DNA of 64,000 nt from Lates calcarifer (taxonomy: Eukaryota; Chordata; Actinopteri; Centropomidae): NCBI RefSeq assembly GCF_001640805.2, contig NC_066835.1:2907269-2971268 (forward strand), read 5' to 3'. Each line of letters starts with the position of its first letter. Position 1 is the first letter of the stretch. A program made the position numbers and the translations under genes. Below the pieces are notes generated by a model, which saw only the letters and a list, made by a program, of their open reading frames with translations, was not told where the DNA came from and did not search any database. Of the stretch, positions 1 to 13,300 are shown piece after piece.

Positions 1-1221
1 AGCATCACTGTGGTTTGACAGGAGAAGTTCTATGAGAAGTGCATCTCATTTAATAAAATCAGTTACTTCAGAGACACAAAACACCATCAATAATAATGAC
101 AGTGCTGCTTCTCACATTCATATAAAATAAAAGTAAAATATGCAAAGAAAATTGTCTGTTCCGAACTGAAATTAACCAGTCAGGATCAATCCATTTTTAT
201 TTGCTAGCAGTAATTAAGTTATTTTTCCACTTGTAATCATGACTGCTGACACTGAAAGAAGGCGGCCTCTGAGGTGTGGGGAGCATGAAAAAAGGAAAGT
301 TTGCGTTTCAGTCCTGTCTCATTAGTTGGAAAAGAACGCTGCAACAGTCTTTTTCAAAAAAGAACTGAGAGACTGAAAGGAGAGCAAGGACATTTTTCAC
401 CTCCAGGTAATCTTCTTTTCGCACTGCAACAATTATTCAGCCTGATGAGGTTATGGACAGAGTAGAGGACACACTGAAAGCCTGCCTTCAGCGTTTTGGA
501 AGTACAGAGGAAGCTTTTCTGTGCTGTGCAGCCAGAGTGAGCTTTTGTTCCAGTGCTTGTTGTTTATTCTGTCACAAGCCTCTGAACTCCCTGTGAACAC
601 CTATGAGGAAAACATCATTAATATTTGCTGGTATTGACTGTGAGGAGATTTGAGCTGAATAGGCTTTGCCATCCAGTCTAATCGCACACCTGAGCACAAG
701 GTAAACAGCAAATAACACACAGAGGGATAAAAGTAATGAAGGTGTTTCTAGCAGCTAAATAACTCATGTTAGTTTATCCATGGACAAATTAGCAAGAGGA
801 TACATGATAATGCAGTTCTGTACAGTAGCAGTACAACTGAAAAATGATTGCTGAGTCTGGAATCAACCTCAATCTCAGTGTGACCAAACTTTGAATATTT
901 CCAAGCTTCACAAATATTTATTACTGTTAACCATTTATTTCAGAGCTATTGTTCTGTATTTCATTTTAATGGATTACTATTGTGTTTATACTAGAAGTTG
1001 AGTGTATTCCACAAACTATGCATAACTTCAGAAATACCAGTATCAGTCCTATGTCAATCTGTCAAATGTCAAGAGATACAGAAGTGAGACATCAGAGTGA
1101 AGGACTTGAGTGATATGTTTCCAAAAAACATTACCAATATCAGTATTTTTAGGTTGAAGTTGCCTCTCTGTGTCTTTGAATATCTGTATTAGATAGACAG
1201 ACCTGGTTCTATGGATGGCAG
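1..1221. other. non-coding, nothing recognised
   Basis: AT-rich sequence with no open frame, RNA gene or repeat that I can name. Confidence 0.6.
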
Positions 1222-1570
1222 TATGTCACTTTGTTAGTCAGTTGGTCCACCCCTTAGGTTCAAACTGAAATGTGTCAACAACTGCTTGATGGATTGTCAT
1301 GATGATGAATCTGTATGAATTTGGTGAGCCACTGAATTCTACTCTGGTGCAGGCGTTATTGGATGGATTTAGCAAAAAAATTGCCACAGGCATTCATGTT
1401 CCCCTCAGGATGACTCGTAATCATTTTGCTAATAGTTTAATTTATGACCAAATACCAGAAAAACTAATGATATTCCCTTCAGCCTAAATTGTACTATACT
1501 TTGTGTTAAGTGGTAAATAGCAAATGTTGGCATGTTACCATGTTAAGCAAAAATGTGAACAAGGTTGACT
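1222..1570 (+). repeat. teleost interspersed repeat (family R1)
   Basis: Contains GTTGGTCCACC, ACTGAAATGTGTCAACAACT, ATGTTCCCCTCAGGATGA, TTTATGACCAAATACC and GCAAATGTTGGCATGTTACC, in the order of a well-known teleost repeat. Part of it happens to be open for 62 codons, but that is not a gene. Related copies occur near 30.3, 49.2 and 52.8 kb. Confidence 0.6.
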
Positions 1571-2559
1571 GCAGGAATTAGAATGGGAACTAGCTAGCTA
1601 CCTTTTTAGATCAATGAAAAATAGCAACCAAAAATGTCAGCACCATTGGAGGGAGGGATGTGTCATTATATTCAGCTAAGAAATGAGAAAGTGAACATGA
1701 GCATGAACAGCTAGTTGCCCTTTCTCACAGCAGACATTTAGATTTGTCCTGGCAGGAAAAGCATGTTACTAATAATATTAACAATAGTGTCCCAGTACGC
1801 CATGGCAGCGTGACAGAAGACCTTGAAACTAAAGCTGTTATTGTTTTAAGTATTCATATTGAAATGTGCAATTATTGTTCTTAAGTACATTTATGAGGTA
1901 CTTTACTTGAATATCTATATTTTCTGCTACTTCATATTTCTGTATATTCAAAATATTCAAAGAATTGCCAGTTGACTTACTATTGTTGAGATATACCAAT
2001 GTAATACATACTAGTATATCACCTCACATTAACCTGCCACAGCATTAAAATGCTGCTAATGTGTCAATTAATTAATAATAAAACTCAAAATATATAACAC
2101 ATATAATAAACAGAACACTTTAAAAAGCCATTATGCATAACAAGTATGTTTACCTTTGATAATAAAAATAGATTTTGTTGATAATACACATCAACCTTTA
2201 CTAAAGTAACATTTTTATATTATTGAGTATACTGTAGAGTATTTCTCCTTTTACCATGAAATGGTTGCTTCCTATATGTGCTGTATTCCAGCTTGAAACA
2301 GGAGATTGTGGCAGGATTGTAGACAGAAAGGGGTCAAGTGTAAACCAATAACATACAAGTTGTTTATCAGTAGCTTGACACTTGATGCCAGTAAAGCAGT
2401 CTAATATTAATCAATGTGCAATTAAACAAACAGCATCATACGCAGAGAGGTGGACTGAACTGTCTGGAACTTGACACAGGCTTGGTGTTACAGTAAAGAC
2501 ATAGGCCTGTAACCTTTGAAAAGAATTATGTGCTCTGGAAGATAATCAAGGATTATTTG
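1571..2559. other. non-coding, nothing recognised
   Basis: AT-rich stretch after the repeat, with no gene signal. Confidence 0.6.
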
Positions 2560-3420
2560 GCAGCTGTGAGGAAAAACAGACAGAGGTGCAACTTAAGTCG
2601 TCAGATTACCACTGCTCGCTTTGAAATGAGATGGATCAAAGCCGTAACTGTGCTTTGCTCAACTTTCCATCACTGCTAAGCAGCAGACTGTTTCTTCCTC
2701 ACTTCCACATAAAATTCATTGCATGTTATTTGAATCGGTGTCAAGACCAAGTAGCACAACAGAAAGCCATGCTGCAGCAGAGGCAACATATTATCATTTT
2801 GTCAGCGTACGAGCACTCTAGGAACTCGTTTGTCTCCAGGCTTGGAGCCGTCATCTTACCACAGACCAGTCTTGTAAAGCTGATACTAACTCAAGCGATA
2901 GTCCCCCTACAAGCTCTGACAAGTTCATTTGGGTATAATTACTTGCCCCACTCAGGTATTCTGCCGACATTTGTCACTGAGACACCCGCTCTACCCGATG
3001 AGATTAATTTGTCATATTTTCTCGTGGTGAATATTTTTCCTTCCTGTAACCGATCTAATCCTCACAGCTCAGCAGAGTATGGCAGCACAGGGCCCTCTTT
3101 TACCTGCTGAGTTGGAGTGCTTTTTTTTGCAGAGTGGACCACCTCCAGGCTTATTTATGTGAGTGGTCCCTGTGCCCGTAGATAACGTCATTTAGCAGGA
3201 CCTGGGAGAGCGGCCCCTCCATTCCTGTTCAGACCTGACACCAGGCAGACGGATTTAGCTCCTCTGCCCTGACTCTGCACCACTTAAACTATGAGCCATT
3301 CCAGGCTCCATTAAGAGAATCGCTTCCTAATGAACCCTCTTCCTCGGGAGCAAGTGATTAATAGGAGTGGCCATCCAGGATTGCATTACCCAGCAACACT
3401 TCTCTCTGCAAAATGGGGCA
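2560..3420. promoter_or_regulatory. candidate conserved non-coding element
   Basis: A repeat-free stretch of mixed composition with motifs such as GATGAGATTAATTTGTCA and CTCCATTAAGAGAATCGC. A 159-codon frame at 2631-3110 has no recognisable domain. The judgement rests on texture only; no alignment was possible. Confidence 0.25.
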
Positions 3421-4454
3421 CACACAGGAATACAAAGAGAGTAGAGTGCTAGCTTACTAACAATCATCCTAATGTTGTCAGCAACGCAGAGGTGGTTTTA
3501 GGTAAAAAAAAAAAAAAAAAGCGTGTCTATACACTCTATCACAGCTTTGGATGTATTATTTGTGCATACACAAAATGGCATATCTGGCAGAAGTTATTTA
3601 CTAATCCTTTGATTCATAGTGCCTGTTTGAAGTCCACAACCACACACATCTCAGTAGTGATCACATGAGACTTACTTCAAGCACAGTGGAGATAAAGGGA
3701 TTACGTTGGAAAGGATCATTAGGTCTTTTTAATCAGTTTCACTTTCACTAAAGAAGCTGCTGGGCTTCAAAACAAACCAGCACTGCAGCCTTTGGAGTCT
3801 AGTGTTGTACAATGAAACTCCACAACAATAGAAGCCATCAAACAAAGCCACTGGAGCCATATGTTGGTGACAACAGGACGCCAACTCTGCTGCCTCCCCT
3901 TCCCTAGAGCTCAAATCATGCCAAACTCAGCAGCGTGTTGCTTCCATTTTGCTTTAACATATGGCAGAGCAACGGCTGGAGAGGATCACGTGTTGCACAG
4001 GGGAGAGTTTTGACAGTCACACAGCTCCATTGGCTCTGAGGGGGTTTCATTTGCTGGCACCAATACAGATGAGGATCAAGAAAAGTCTCTCTGGGGATCA
4101 CCACCATGCTGTGGAGAAAAGCTGTTTTCTACAGCATTAATCTACTGATATATGACTTGAACACAAGCCCCATAAACTCTGTAAGGCCAAAAAGCTGCAG
4201 GAAAATACAGGTCATTTAGAGGTGCGAGGCTTGTTAACAGACTTAACAATGTGGCTGGCTGGTTCTCTGGTTGAGCTTTGGTGATCCTCAAAGCCCTGAC
4301 CTCTGAGAATCACGCAGGAAATGAGTAAAAACCTTTGCCCTGGAGAAGTGTAAGGCTCTGCCACCTGTGCACCTCCATGGATGGTTTCATCTAAAAAAAA
4401 AAAAAACAACTTAAGAGGATATAGACAGCCTGCACCCTTGACACCCTTGATGAG

Positions 4455-5580
4455 GTGGTGAGAATAGCAGCAAAGAGTACTCACATGGAGAGGCTCTGGA
4501 GGACAGCTGAGACTGATTACAGCGACCGCCAGGGCTTTTCAAGCTCATCTGAGCACGCTGGCAGCCGCCACGTAGTCTATGACCCGGCTCCCGCACAGCA
4601 AGGCACAACGCGAAAAACCTGCTGGTGCACTCTAATTCATCAGCGACCTTTAGCCTGCATGCATGAACAGAGCTGAGCCTACGAAAGAAGTGGCAAACCA
4701 ACCTGTTGGTGGCCCCCAGTCGCGAGTTATGAAGGTCATTCCGCCTGAGTCTCTGAAAGAGACGCTTCGCAGAGGAACGGAGTCCATTGTTCACACTTCA
4801 TTTTCTGGTCAGTTGGCATTTGCTCTCTGATTAGCTCATTATAGTATTCAATGAATGGCAGGCAGCGCAGCCAGTCGACCTGATGGAGCGCACTGGGCCA
4901 CAAAAAGTAGCTGCTATCACAGATGTGTGTGACAGACATTTTGAGGCATTAGCACCCTGTTAATGAACTACAAATGATGATGACGCTGATGACTGTAATT
5001 AGACCCATACGTACATGTTTGCCCGCAGAGAGGAACAAGCAAATGATCTGTTGAGCCCTGGAGGAAATTTTCTGACAAGGGGAGTGACTCTATCTATAGT
5101 GGTGGTTTGAAGGTTTGTTGGAGTTATTGCATGGTTGTGTTCTGTATTAATGCGCCCTCCCCACCCCCAACCCTCACCACAGCAAACACACACAAAAATA
5201 AATGCAAGCCCTCATTAGCTTTAATGAAGTATAAATCTGAAGCTGACACTCTTAAGTGACACAACGCAACTCTGTCATTCTGTGAAGTCATCTGCTTGCC
5301 TCAAAGGAAACATTAAGTAATTGTCAATTCAGAATAGGGCTCGCAGTGCTCGGTGCTCTTAACAACAACATTTTCTGCTTTTCAATTTGGAAGCAGCGTT
5401 TTATGTCCACAGAAAACTGTCAAGGAAAGCCATAAACAGCGCCTCATTGCACTGAATGTTTTGTTTTAGCACCTTATGTCCACTTTGAAACCCAAAGACG
5501 AGCTTGAACTCAGACTGAAAATGTCAATTAATTGAGGGTGTCATTCAAACCCCCGTCAATCGATACGTGATCGATTGCTG
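4455..5580. promoter_or_regulatory. candidate conserved non-coding elements
   Basis: Repeat-free, with CTAATTCATCAGCGACC, GACAGACATTTTGAGGCATT, CTGTTAATGAACTACAAATG and, at 5311-5330 and 5522-5535, AAGTAATTGTCAATT and TGTCAATTAATTGA. The homeodomain-type TAAT motif density is high. Several short frames on both strands overlap without any protein-family likeness. Confidence 0.3.
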
Positions 5581-7069
5581 CCAAGCTGCTGGATGAGAGC
5601 TGCAGGGAGAGTGTGGACTCGTCAAAACAGCAGATCTGCCCTTGGACGCTGTGTGGGCAGAATGACTGATTTCAGTTTGACCTTCACAGTATTTGGCGAA
5701 GGGAATGTGCTCTGCTTTGTCACGAACACAGCCCAAAGTTGTCCAAGAAGGTAGAATATTTTCCCTTTGACACTTCACTGAGAGCTTAGAAGTGGAAATA
5801 GAGATATCCCTCTGCAAATCCTTAAATGACGGTTACTCCTCCTCTCCAAAGTGAAGTTAATCCGCTCCTCTCGGCCCACTGGTCGCTGTCTGGTACATAT
5901 TAGCACTGCCTGATCGCCAGCACAGGTGTCTGCTGCTGGTGCGGCTTCAGAATCCGAATAAAAATCCGCTTTTATTCGTCAAGTAGGTTACATAAACCGA
6001 GAAGCCTCTCTTCAAAAACAGAACTTGTTTTTCAATGTTTTCAGGACACTGTTGATGATAATGTGAGAAAAACAAGTTGTGTTGAGAGGAGTACATAACA
6101 ACTACCAACTTGAACATAATGTTATTTGCTAATAAAACCAAATTATATTTTGCAGATCTTTGCAAAAAAACAAATCTGAAAACAGAGAAACTGACTGACT
6201 ATGAGCCTGCTCTTTTCTCATAGTCTTTTTTCACTCTTCAGTCCTTTCATATGATGCAGTTTGTTTGGTTACACATTTATTGTAATCACTGCAGTAGTGA
6301 AAAACACTACAGCTGATTGCAGTGACACATTTTGATAAGATGAATAAGCATGAATAAACAATAATGTGTTTATTATTAATAATAGCAGTGGTAAGCAGTA
6401 GGTGCAGTATTCTGGGTTTTAATCATGACAAATAAAGTTTTGATGGTAATTCATACATTTTTTCCACTTTCATGAATTTAAATTTTCCCTAACAAATCAC
6501 CACATATCTTTGGTTTCAATTAAAACTGCTTTGTGTGGAATTTATATATGATTACAGCAGCTTTCATATGATATGTTTGTGAATAAATGACACTGGTACA
6601 ATCTACAGACATGGAATACACTGTTGGCTTCATCTTCCTGTTTAAATGACACCTTTTTGTCAGTATGAGTATTCCATATGGAAACTTTGATACTATCTTT
6701 ATTTAGACAAGAGAGGATGTTACAAAAAGAGCCATAATGTTCATAATATTTGGAATCAGGTGCATGAGAGAGAGCAATGCTACTGTCGAGTCTAAAAGTC
6801 ATGATAAGCAAGAAAATGTTTTTCTGTTATCTCAGGCTGACTTATTTGCTGTTGAAGATTAAATTTATGACCTCTGTGAACAGTAAGGATGCTCCCCTTG
6901 CTGCTCACAGTCAATCCCTTAATATGTTTTCTCATCAATTTTCTCATTTATTATACAGTAAATTCTTCTGCCTGTGTTTCATTGTCTGATTTGTGCATAT
7001 GCATAGGCTGACAAGACGTCTCTTATAACAGCTTAAAAAAGATCAAAATTGATGCAGCAGAACCAGAGT
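5581..7069. other. non-coding, nothing firm
   Basis: No gene. TTTATTCGTCAAGTAGGTTA near 5971 may be a fragment of a teleost repeat. Confidence 0.55.
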
Positions 7070-7450
7070 TACCATCTTTTTTATACTTCACATTCTTCTT
7101 CCCTGTCAAAACCTGGTGCCTACATTACTCACAATGCAACTCAACAGCCAACAGTTCAGATGGAGATTAGGGTGTGTTATTCTAATGGCAGTTAGCCTAA
7201 GGCCGTTAGCCTCTAGCAGAGACGTGGAGCGGGCTGCAGTGGTCTGGTAAGCTAACTTTTTTCAAACTCCACACTTCCTGATTTTTTTTTTTTTTTCTTT
7301 TTCAAACTTTTCTGCAGATCCAACCAATGCTGACTCCAGGGACATCACTTAAGGACATATATCATTCTAGACACAGCTCCATCTAGAGCCAGAAAAGGTT
7401 TTATACAACTTACACACAACTACACAACTTTTGTGTGCTCAGAACTCCTC
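7070..7450. repeat. teleost interspersed repeat (family R4)
   Basis: Contains TTCTTCTTCCCTGTCAAAAC, CATTACTCACAATGCAACTC, CAGCTCCATCTAGAGCCAG and ACACAACTTTTGTGTGCTC. A related copy is at 42240. A T run (about 7280-7296) lies inside. Confidence 0.45.
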
Positions 7451-7763
7451 AAAACCTGTAAACAGACTTTGGGTTAGAGTTAGGGTTATGATGTATATTA
7501 TTGGAGGAATTCACTTTTAACCCTCTGAGACCCACATGAAGACTCACTTTGTGTTTTACACAACCCAGAATCAGAACAACCTCAGCTAATTATATATCTT
7601 CCTCAGTTAAGACTTCTATATACTATAATAGGGGATACTAGAACATTTTTATTCAAAACAGCACTGCAAACTGTAATATCAAAACAAAAACTCAACACAG
7701 AAAGTTGCAGTTCTTTGTATTGTGCTAAAAGTGATTTGAAGCTTCTAGCGTCCTCCTCTGTTG

Positions 7764-7790
7764 TTTTTTTTTTTTTTTTTTTTTTTTTTT
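7764..7790. repeat. T homopolymer
   Basis: 27 consecutive T. Confidence 0.95.
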
Positions 7791-9090
7791 GCCAGGAATT
7801 GTTTGGTTTTTTCTGCCAATGCATATCCCTAAGCTGGGGCTCTAATTCTTATTTGCTTTATTCCTATTTGCTTGCTGTGGCATATGAAGTGTTTTTCTGG
7901 ATATTCATAAATTGCAAATGTGCAAGTTAGCACAAGAGACAATTGAAAATAAGTGTATGCATGAGGTGTTTTTTTCTCTTTCTTTTTTTCTCTCTTTATA
8001 CAATAGTTTGATCTGACATAAGGCATCTTCTCAGCAACTTCAATTTGGCTCATTCACAGTGTTTGGTGGTTTATTACATCAATTTTATTTTCTTTGTGCA
8101 TAAGAGATGAAAATTCAGTGATTTAATGAGGTGGAACAAGATGTGCATTCAGTCTATCTCTCTCTGTGTTTTACCCTGTACCACTGTAGCCTTTATGTTA
8201 ATCTGATAGCATTCAGTTCAGGTTTGTGCAACAAATCCCTCAGATAAAATGTAAAAATACATTGTTGGCTTATGCCCTCCAGAATGACACTAATTAGCAT
8301 TTTCTGATCTGACACTAGGATTGCGATTTCAAACCTACAGTCTGATGATCTGATGATGCTATCGTTCAGCTTTGGAATTTTCAAAGTTGACTTACTTTGT
8401 CTGACCATGGCTGGATTAAACTGTTAGAGGCCCTGCTGTTGGGCCCACACCTCACCTACTGCCCTCCATGCCATTATATCCAGTGTAATCAGTACTTCAG
8501 TATTTAAAAAATAGCAGCATTATTAGGAATCATGTGAGCACAATATTCATTAAATAATTAAAACTAAATGTTGATGCAGGGTTTCTCTGTAAGACATGGC
8601 CACATTAGTTAATCACATTACCAAAACCACTTTCCATGCAGTGAACCTGGGGTCTCAGGACCACTCTGTATTTAGGGCCCACGGTCAGTCAGTAGTCAGT
8701 GAGATATCCATAGGCATTTTTACACAAAAATGACTTGGGTACTTATTCAGACATGAGATCAACATGCAAAACTGCCATCAGCATGTCCATACAGAGATGA
8801 TGTTAAATAGCATTTTATTGAATCTGAATCCAGTTCCAAGTCCATTCATCAAATGTAAATCCTGTATCGAATATTGTGTTTTGTTTTTGTGGAATTAATA
8901 TTTAAACATGTGTTTCACATTGTATGATACAGTACCTTAACCACAGAGACTGAATGTACTGAAAGGGTGAAGGGCTTTCACCACAAATTGTGTCACAGCT
9001 CTGTGACATTCATTGACCCTGTCCTGACTCATTTTTCCATTTATTGCAAGGGTTTGCTCTTGTACTCAACTTGTTGCTGACATAGTATCT

Positions 9091-9181
9091 GTGTGTGTGT
9101 GTGTGCGTGTGTGTGTGCGTGTGCGTGTGCGTGTGTGTGTGCGTGCGTGCGGTGTGTGTGTGTGTGTGTGTGTGTTGTGTG
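9091..9181. repeat. (GT)n microsatellite with GC interruptions
   Basis: About 90 bp of GT steps broken by GCGT units and by one GG. Confidence 0.95.
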
Positions 9182-10666
9182 TCTTAACAGTGACCTACCA
9201 AGGAACAGCAGATGAAAATTAGCTTTAAATGATTTTTCTGCAGGTGTGATTCAGTTAACAAAATGGTTGTTGCTCTGCTACAAGTCACAGAATCTGAAGC
9301 ATCAGAGTCCTGCATAATCGTTGCTAGATAAATTGTCAGGAAAAGGACTTGTCGATTTCCCCTTAGTCATGATTACCTTCTCACAAATACACAAACACTG
9401 CATTTGGCAGTTGTTTTGTTGACTTTTTATGGAATGTTTATTGCTGGGATGGTCTGACATGACTTTTTTTCCTTCATAGATGCCTGTTGTGTCAGAAAGA
9501 GAGTCACAGACTCTTGGTAAAGAATTTGTTAGAGCTTAACAAATCTGAGTATTTTACCCACATGGAACCAGATCCAAAATAGAACATGCTATTGAAATGT
9601 ATCTCTATGTCTATAAGTCATATTGCTTTCAGCCCATTCATATCTGTGGCCTATATTTATAGAACTATGTACCTTTTATAACCTGCATGTTGCATACTAT
9701 GCTGTCTGAAATCCAAGCTGTGAAAGAGGTGAGAAGAATAGAATGTTTTATCTGTGCACACAGTGCAGTGTAGTACATTCATCTCAGGGTTGTGACAGCA
9801 CCCAGCTCAGTGACCCCTATCTCCCTCTCTGCTCTCAAACAGTAAATTATTACTGTCCATTGCATAATTACAAGGCTAAGTGCAAGTTATTCCAGCCTGC
9901 ATACACTTATCCAGCAGCCATCGTTGTCAAAGCCGGGTTATGCAGAGTGTGTGTATGGTCTTATTTCTGGGGAGAGAAGACGTGTGCTTAAGAGTAACAT
10001 TGTGTAGGATGGTGGGATCAGGGTTCCTAATCAGGCAGCAGTGAGGGAGCGTCGTGTGATGAAATGAAAAAAGGGTACATAGGAGAAGAAGAATGGGAGG
10101 ATTAAAAGAATAAGCTGAAATGTGATCAAATATAAGGGAAGAGATGAGATGGAATGGGAACACGGAGATGAGGGGAAACAGAGGCTTGTATTTGTGAAGA
10201 TTTTCTGACAGCAGCAGCTCATACAGCTCTTATAGGATAGGGTTATAAATCAGAAGTCACCCTGCAAGTCCCCCCTATCAGTAGACTTTTCTACATGGGC
10301 AACTTTGCATTGATGGGGGAGCCAAGCATGGAGCAGGGCTGAGAGTCTCATGATGGGATGGCAGGGCTATGGTTGTGAGATGACTGATAGGATGAGCTCC
10401 CTCAAGCACTCAAGTTACACCTCAGTGGGTGGTGTTGACTAGCTGGCGGAGGCAGCGGTACACTGCTGTACAGCTCAGTGCGAAAGGTACACTGACAAAC
10501 GCTCAAAATAGAAACACAGTTCAACACATATTCTCCTTTTGTAGCATGCTGTAACTTTCTTTATTTATACCCCACACTAGAATCGAGGCATGAAGATTAA
10601 AGTGATGAGCACAACCATTGGTAAGAAGGGGTGACAAAAAGTCAGAGAGCATCACAAAACAAAACT

Positions 10667-10689
10667 AAAAAAAAAAAAAAAAAAAAAAA
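10667..10689. repeat. A homopolymer
   Basis: About 23 consecutive A. Confidence 0.9.
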
Positions 10690-12080
10690 CTGCAGCAGCT
10701 GTGGTGAGAGAGCAAAAGCACAAAGACAGTTGAGGGACTGTGAGGATTCAGATGCTGTTTGATCGGTCACAAAGTTGCAGAAATCCTCTAACAAGCTCAG
10801 CAAGCCGAGCCTGTGGACCATTCATTTTGAACGAGGCCATCACTGGATGTTAGTGCGCACATGGAAACAAAGGGCGATGAACTGGAAAAAGAAATGGAGA
10901 TGCTTTCCTATGAGCCAGCACAATAATTTGTGTGATATTTTCAACCAGTTGCAGATGGTCACCAGTGGATACTGGTGTGTGAAGAATTAGATTATTTCAG
11001 TCAGTGAGCCTTTCTCACAGCAGAGTATGTAGCAAATGAGGCAGTTTTCTTTTTTTTTCCTTTCTTTTTTTAATTTTTTTTTCTTTTTTGTCCTGAAAAA
11101 CCTGCTGAATTTGTTTTTACAGCAACTACTCTCCTGCCAATGAAAGCACCTTTAAAAACCAGCTCCTATTATGCTTTGCTATGAATGATTTAATCACCAA
11201 ATCAGTGGTTCTTTCAGTCCTTGAGAGGTCTCTAGTGGGACCTCCAGCTCAATGACACATCATTTGATTGGAATTTAACTGACAAGAAATGATCCCAAGT
11301 AGCAGTCTGGAAGAATGTCTAAAGCATCCTAATCATAGTTTTCACCCTGTCACCATTATATCCCTGCAGTTCAACAATCCTATAAAATGCTAAACTAATC
11401 AAACACAGAAATCCTCTTATACTGAAGTCTGAAGTGGTGTCTGTCCCACACAAAGAATGACACTGATGGCTTTATCTGCCTGTGACATGAAAACAAGTGA
11501 GATCACTTGCAGCAAACAAGGAGCAAAATAACTAGCTTGCAGTAGATATTTATGTGTTGTGATTGAATCATGGGATCTCATGTTACTTTGTGATGAGAAG
11601 GCTTTGACTCGGCTGGAGTTGGAGTGTGCTGTAGATTAATAACTGGGCTCAGCTGTAAATCTGTGTCCTACTACTGCCCCCTGCAGCATGTAATGGGAAT
11701 TTCTTGCACTGAGATTGCATGTTTCTTTTCATTTGTTTTAGAATGTAATAATGATGTGGATGATTGGGTAAGGTGCATTGAAACAAGGTCTCTTACAGGA
11801 TCATTTTGCCATTATCAGATACGTGATGATGATACTTGTTGATTAATCAGCGAATCATTTAGTCTATAATGTGTTGAAAATTGGTGACAAAGCTCATTCA
11901 AATGGGATGCTTATTTTGTCAAAGGTGGTAACAGTGATGTGAAAGCATGAAAGGCAGGAAATTCTCTCATTTTAGAAGCTGGAGCCAATTAATTTTCTCA
12001 TTTTATACCAAATGAATGAGAGAAATGGTTCTGCTATTCATCTTCTTTAGCTATTGGTATTTGTGGGGTTTTTTTTCTTT

Positions 12081-12082
<2 letters not shown>

Positions 12083-12118
<36 letters not shown>
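12083..12118. repeat. T homopolymer
   Basis: About 36 consecutive T, preceded by a shorter T-rich stretch from 12069. Confidence 0.95.
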
Positions 12119-12119
<1 letters not shown>

Positions 12120-12925
12120 TTTAATTCAGTGCATCTAAACCTTTTTGGCTAGTGGTCTTTTAAAATGTATCAATATGTCATTTTCACGACCTCTGTATTG
12201 TGTACATAGGAGACAAGGTTGCTATGTGCTGGAATTGATGATTGAAGATTTCTTTTTGAGACATTTCTTTGGAATCATTTTTAGAGGCCAGAAGAGGTAA
12301 AAAGAAGCAGTATTTCAAAACCTCACTTCATACCTTCCACAACTGTCACAATTCACCATTACACAACTAAAATCACTACTTGATCTGCTGTCTCTGTGGT
12401 TCAGGTTTGGTTTGGTTTAAGCAGATAAACAACATGTTTGGGGTCAGAGAAACATCCTCAAGTGACTTGAGTCAGCATCAGTTGGAGCTGAATTCTGTGG
12501 GTTTAAAAAATGACTTTAAAAATCTGTGGGCATGAAGTTAGAAGTTAGAAGTGACCTTACCAGACCTCTGTAACCTGCTCCTTATATCTGCTTGATGCCA
12601 GAGGCCTGAGGCTTCATTAGCTGCTATTACTATAACACACCCCAAGCTCCAACCAAACTTGGTTGAGTTGCACTGTGTAGGCACAGGGGAGAATGTGTGG
12701 AATAAAGAAATGAAATCTCTGGATCTGCTGCTTTGATTTTGATCTAAATTTTTAACCATTTACTAGGAATTGGATAATGCTAATGCTAAATCAGTGTAGC
12801 TCTCTTCTAAGACTACATCTACATTAAGCTATCTAACTTTTAGAACACTGAAATCATATCATATGAAAATGATATGTGTTCACATTAGCATTTCCAGATC
12901 ATTTTAACATGATGAATTCTATAAT

Positions 12926-12949
12926 GGGTTAGGGTTAGGGTTAGGATTA
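12926..12949. repeat. short interstitial telomere-like repeat
   Basis: Three GGGTTA units plus GGATTA. Shorter degenerate runs occur near 7472 and 56180. Confidence 0.7.
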
Positions 12950-13087
12950 AGGCTAGAAGGAGAGGAAGGTGCAGGTTCAGAGGCCAGAAAGAAGAGAAAA
13001 GACAAAGCATGAAATGACACAAAAAGCAAAAAATGACTTAAGGAAACTGGTGAGTTATTTAGAACAGAATTACAATAGAAAAATAGG

Positions 13088-13300
13088 CTTTATTGTCATT
13101 GCACAGTCAGGTTACAACAAAATTGTGGGTGCTCCACACAGCAAAAACAGTACACTGTAGAAAAATATATGCAAAAAGATACAAAAATACAAATATATAC
13201 AAAAAAGATACAAAATTCACACAATAATACAAATGTACACAATGCAGTAGAAAAGGAAAATTGTAAACAATAAAATAGAAAAATAGAGACAATTGGTTTT
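13088..13300. repeat. A-rich teleost interspersed repeat
   Basis: TTTATTGTCATTGCACAGTC, then ACAACAAAATTGTGGGTGCT, followed by an A-rich tail full of ATACAAAAA and ATATATACAAAA steps. This is familiar teleost repeat wording. Open frames on the minus strand here are rich in Phe, Tyr and Cys only because of the A-rich tail. Confidence 0.5.

Larger units (their letters stand above)
7791..12925. other. non-coding with microsatellites
   Basis: Apart from the homopolymers and the (GT)n tract listed separately, I see no gene. T-rich tracts also occur near 11049-11095. Confidence 0.6.

Noticed and set aside
2631..3110. 159-codon plus-strand open frame as a gene
   Set aside because: No recognisable family, signal peptide or domain. 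Kept only as a finding because of its setting.
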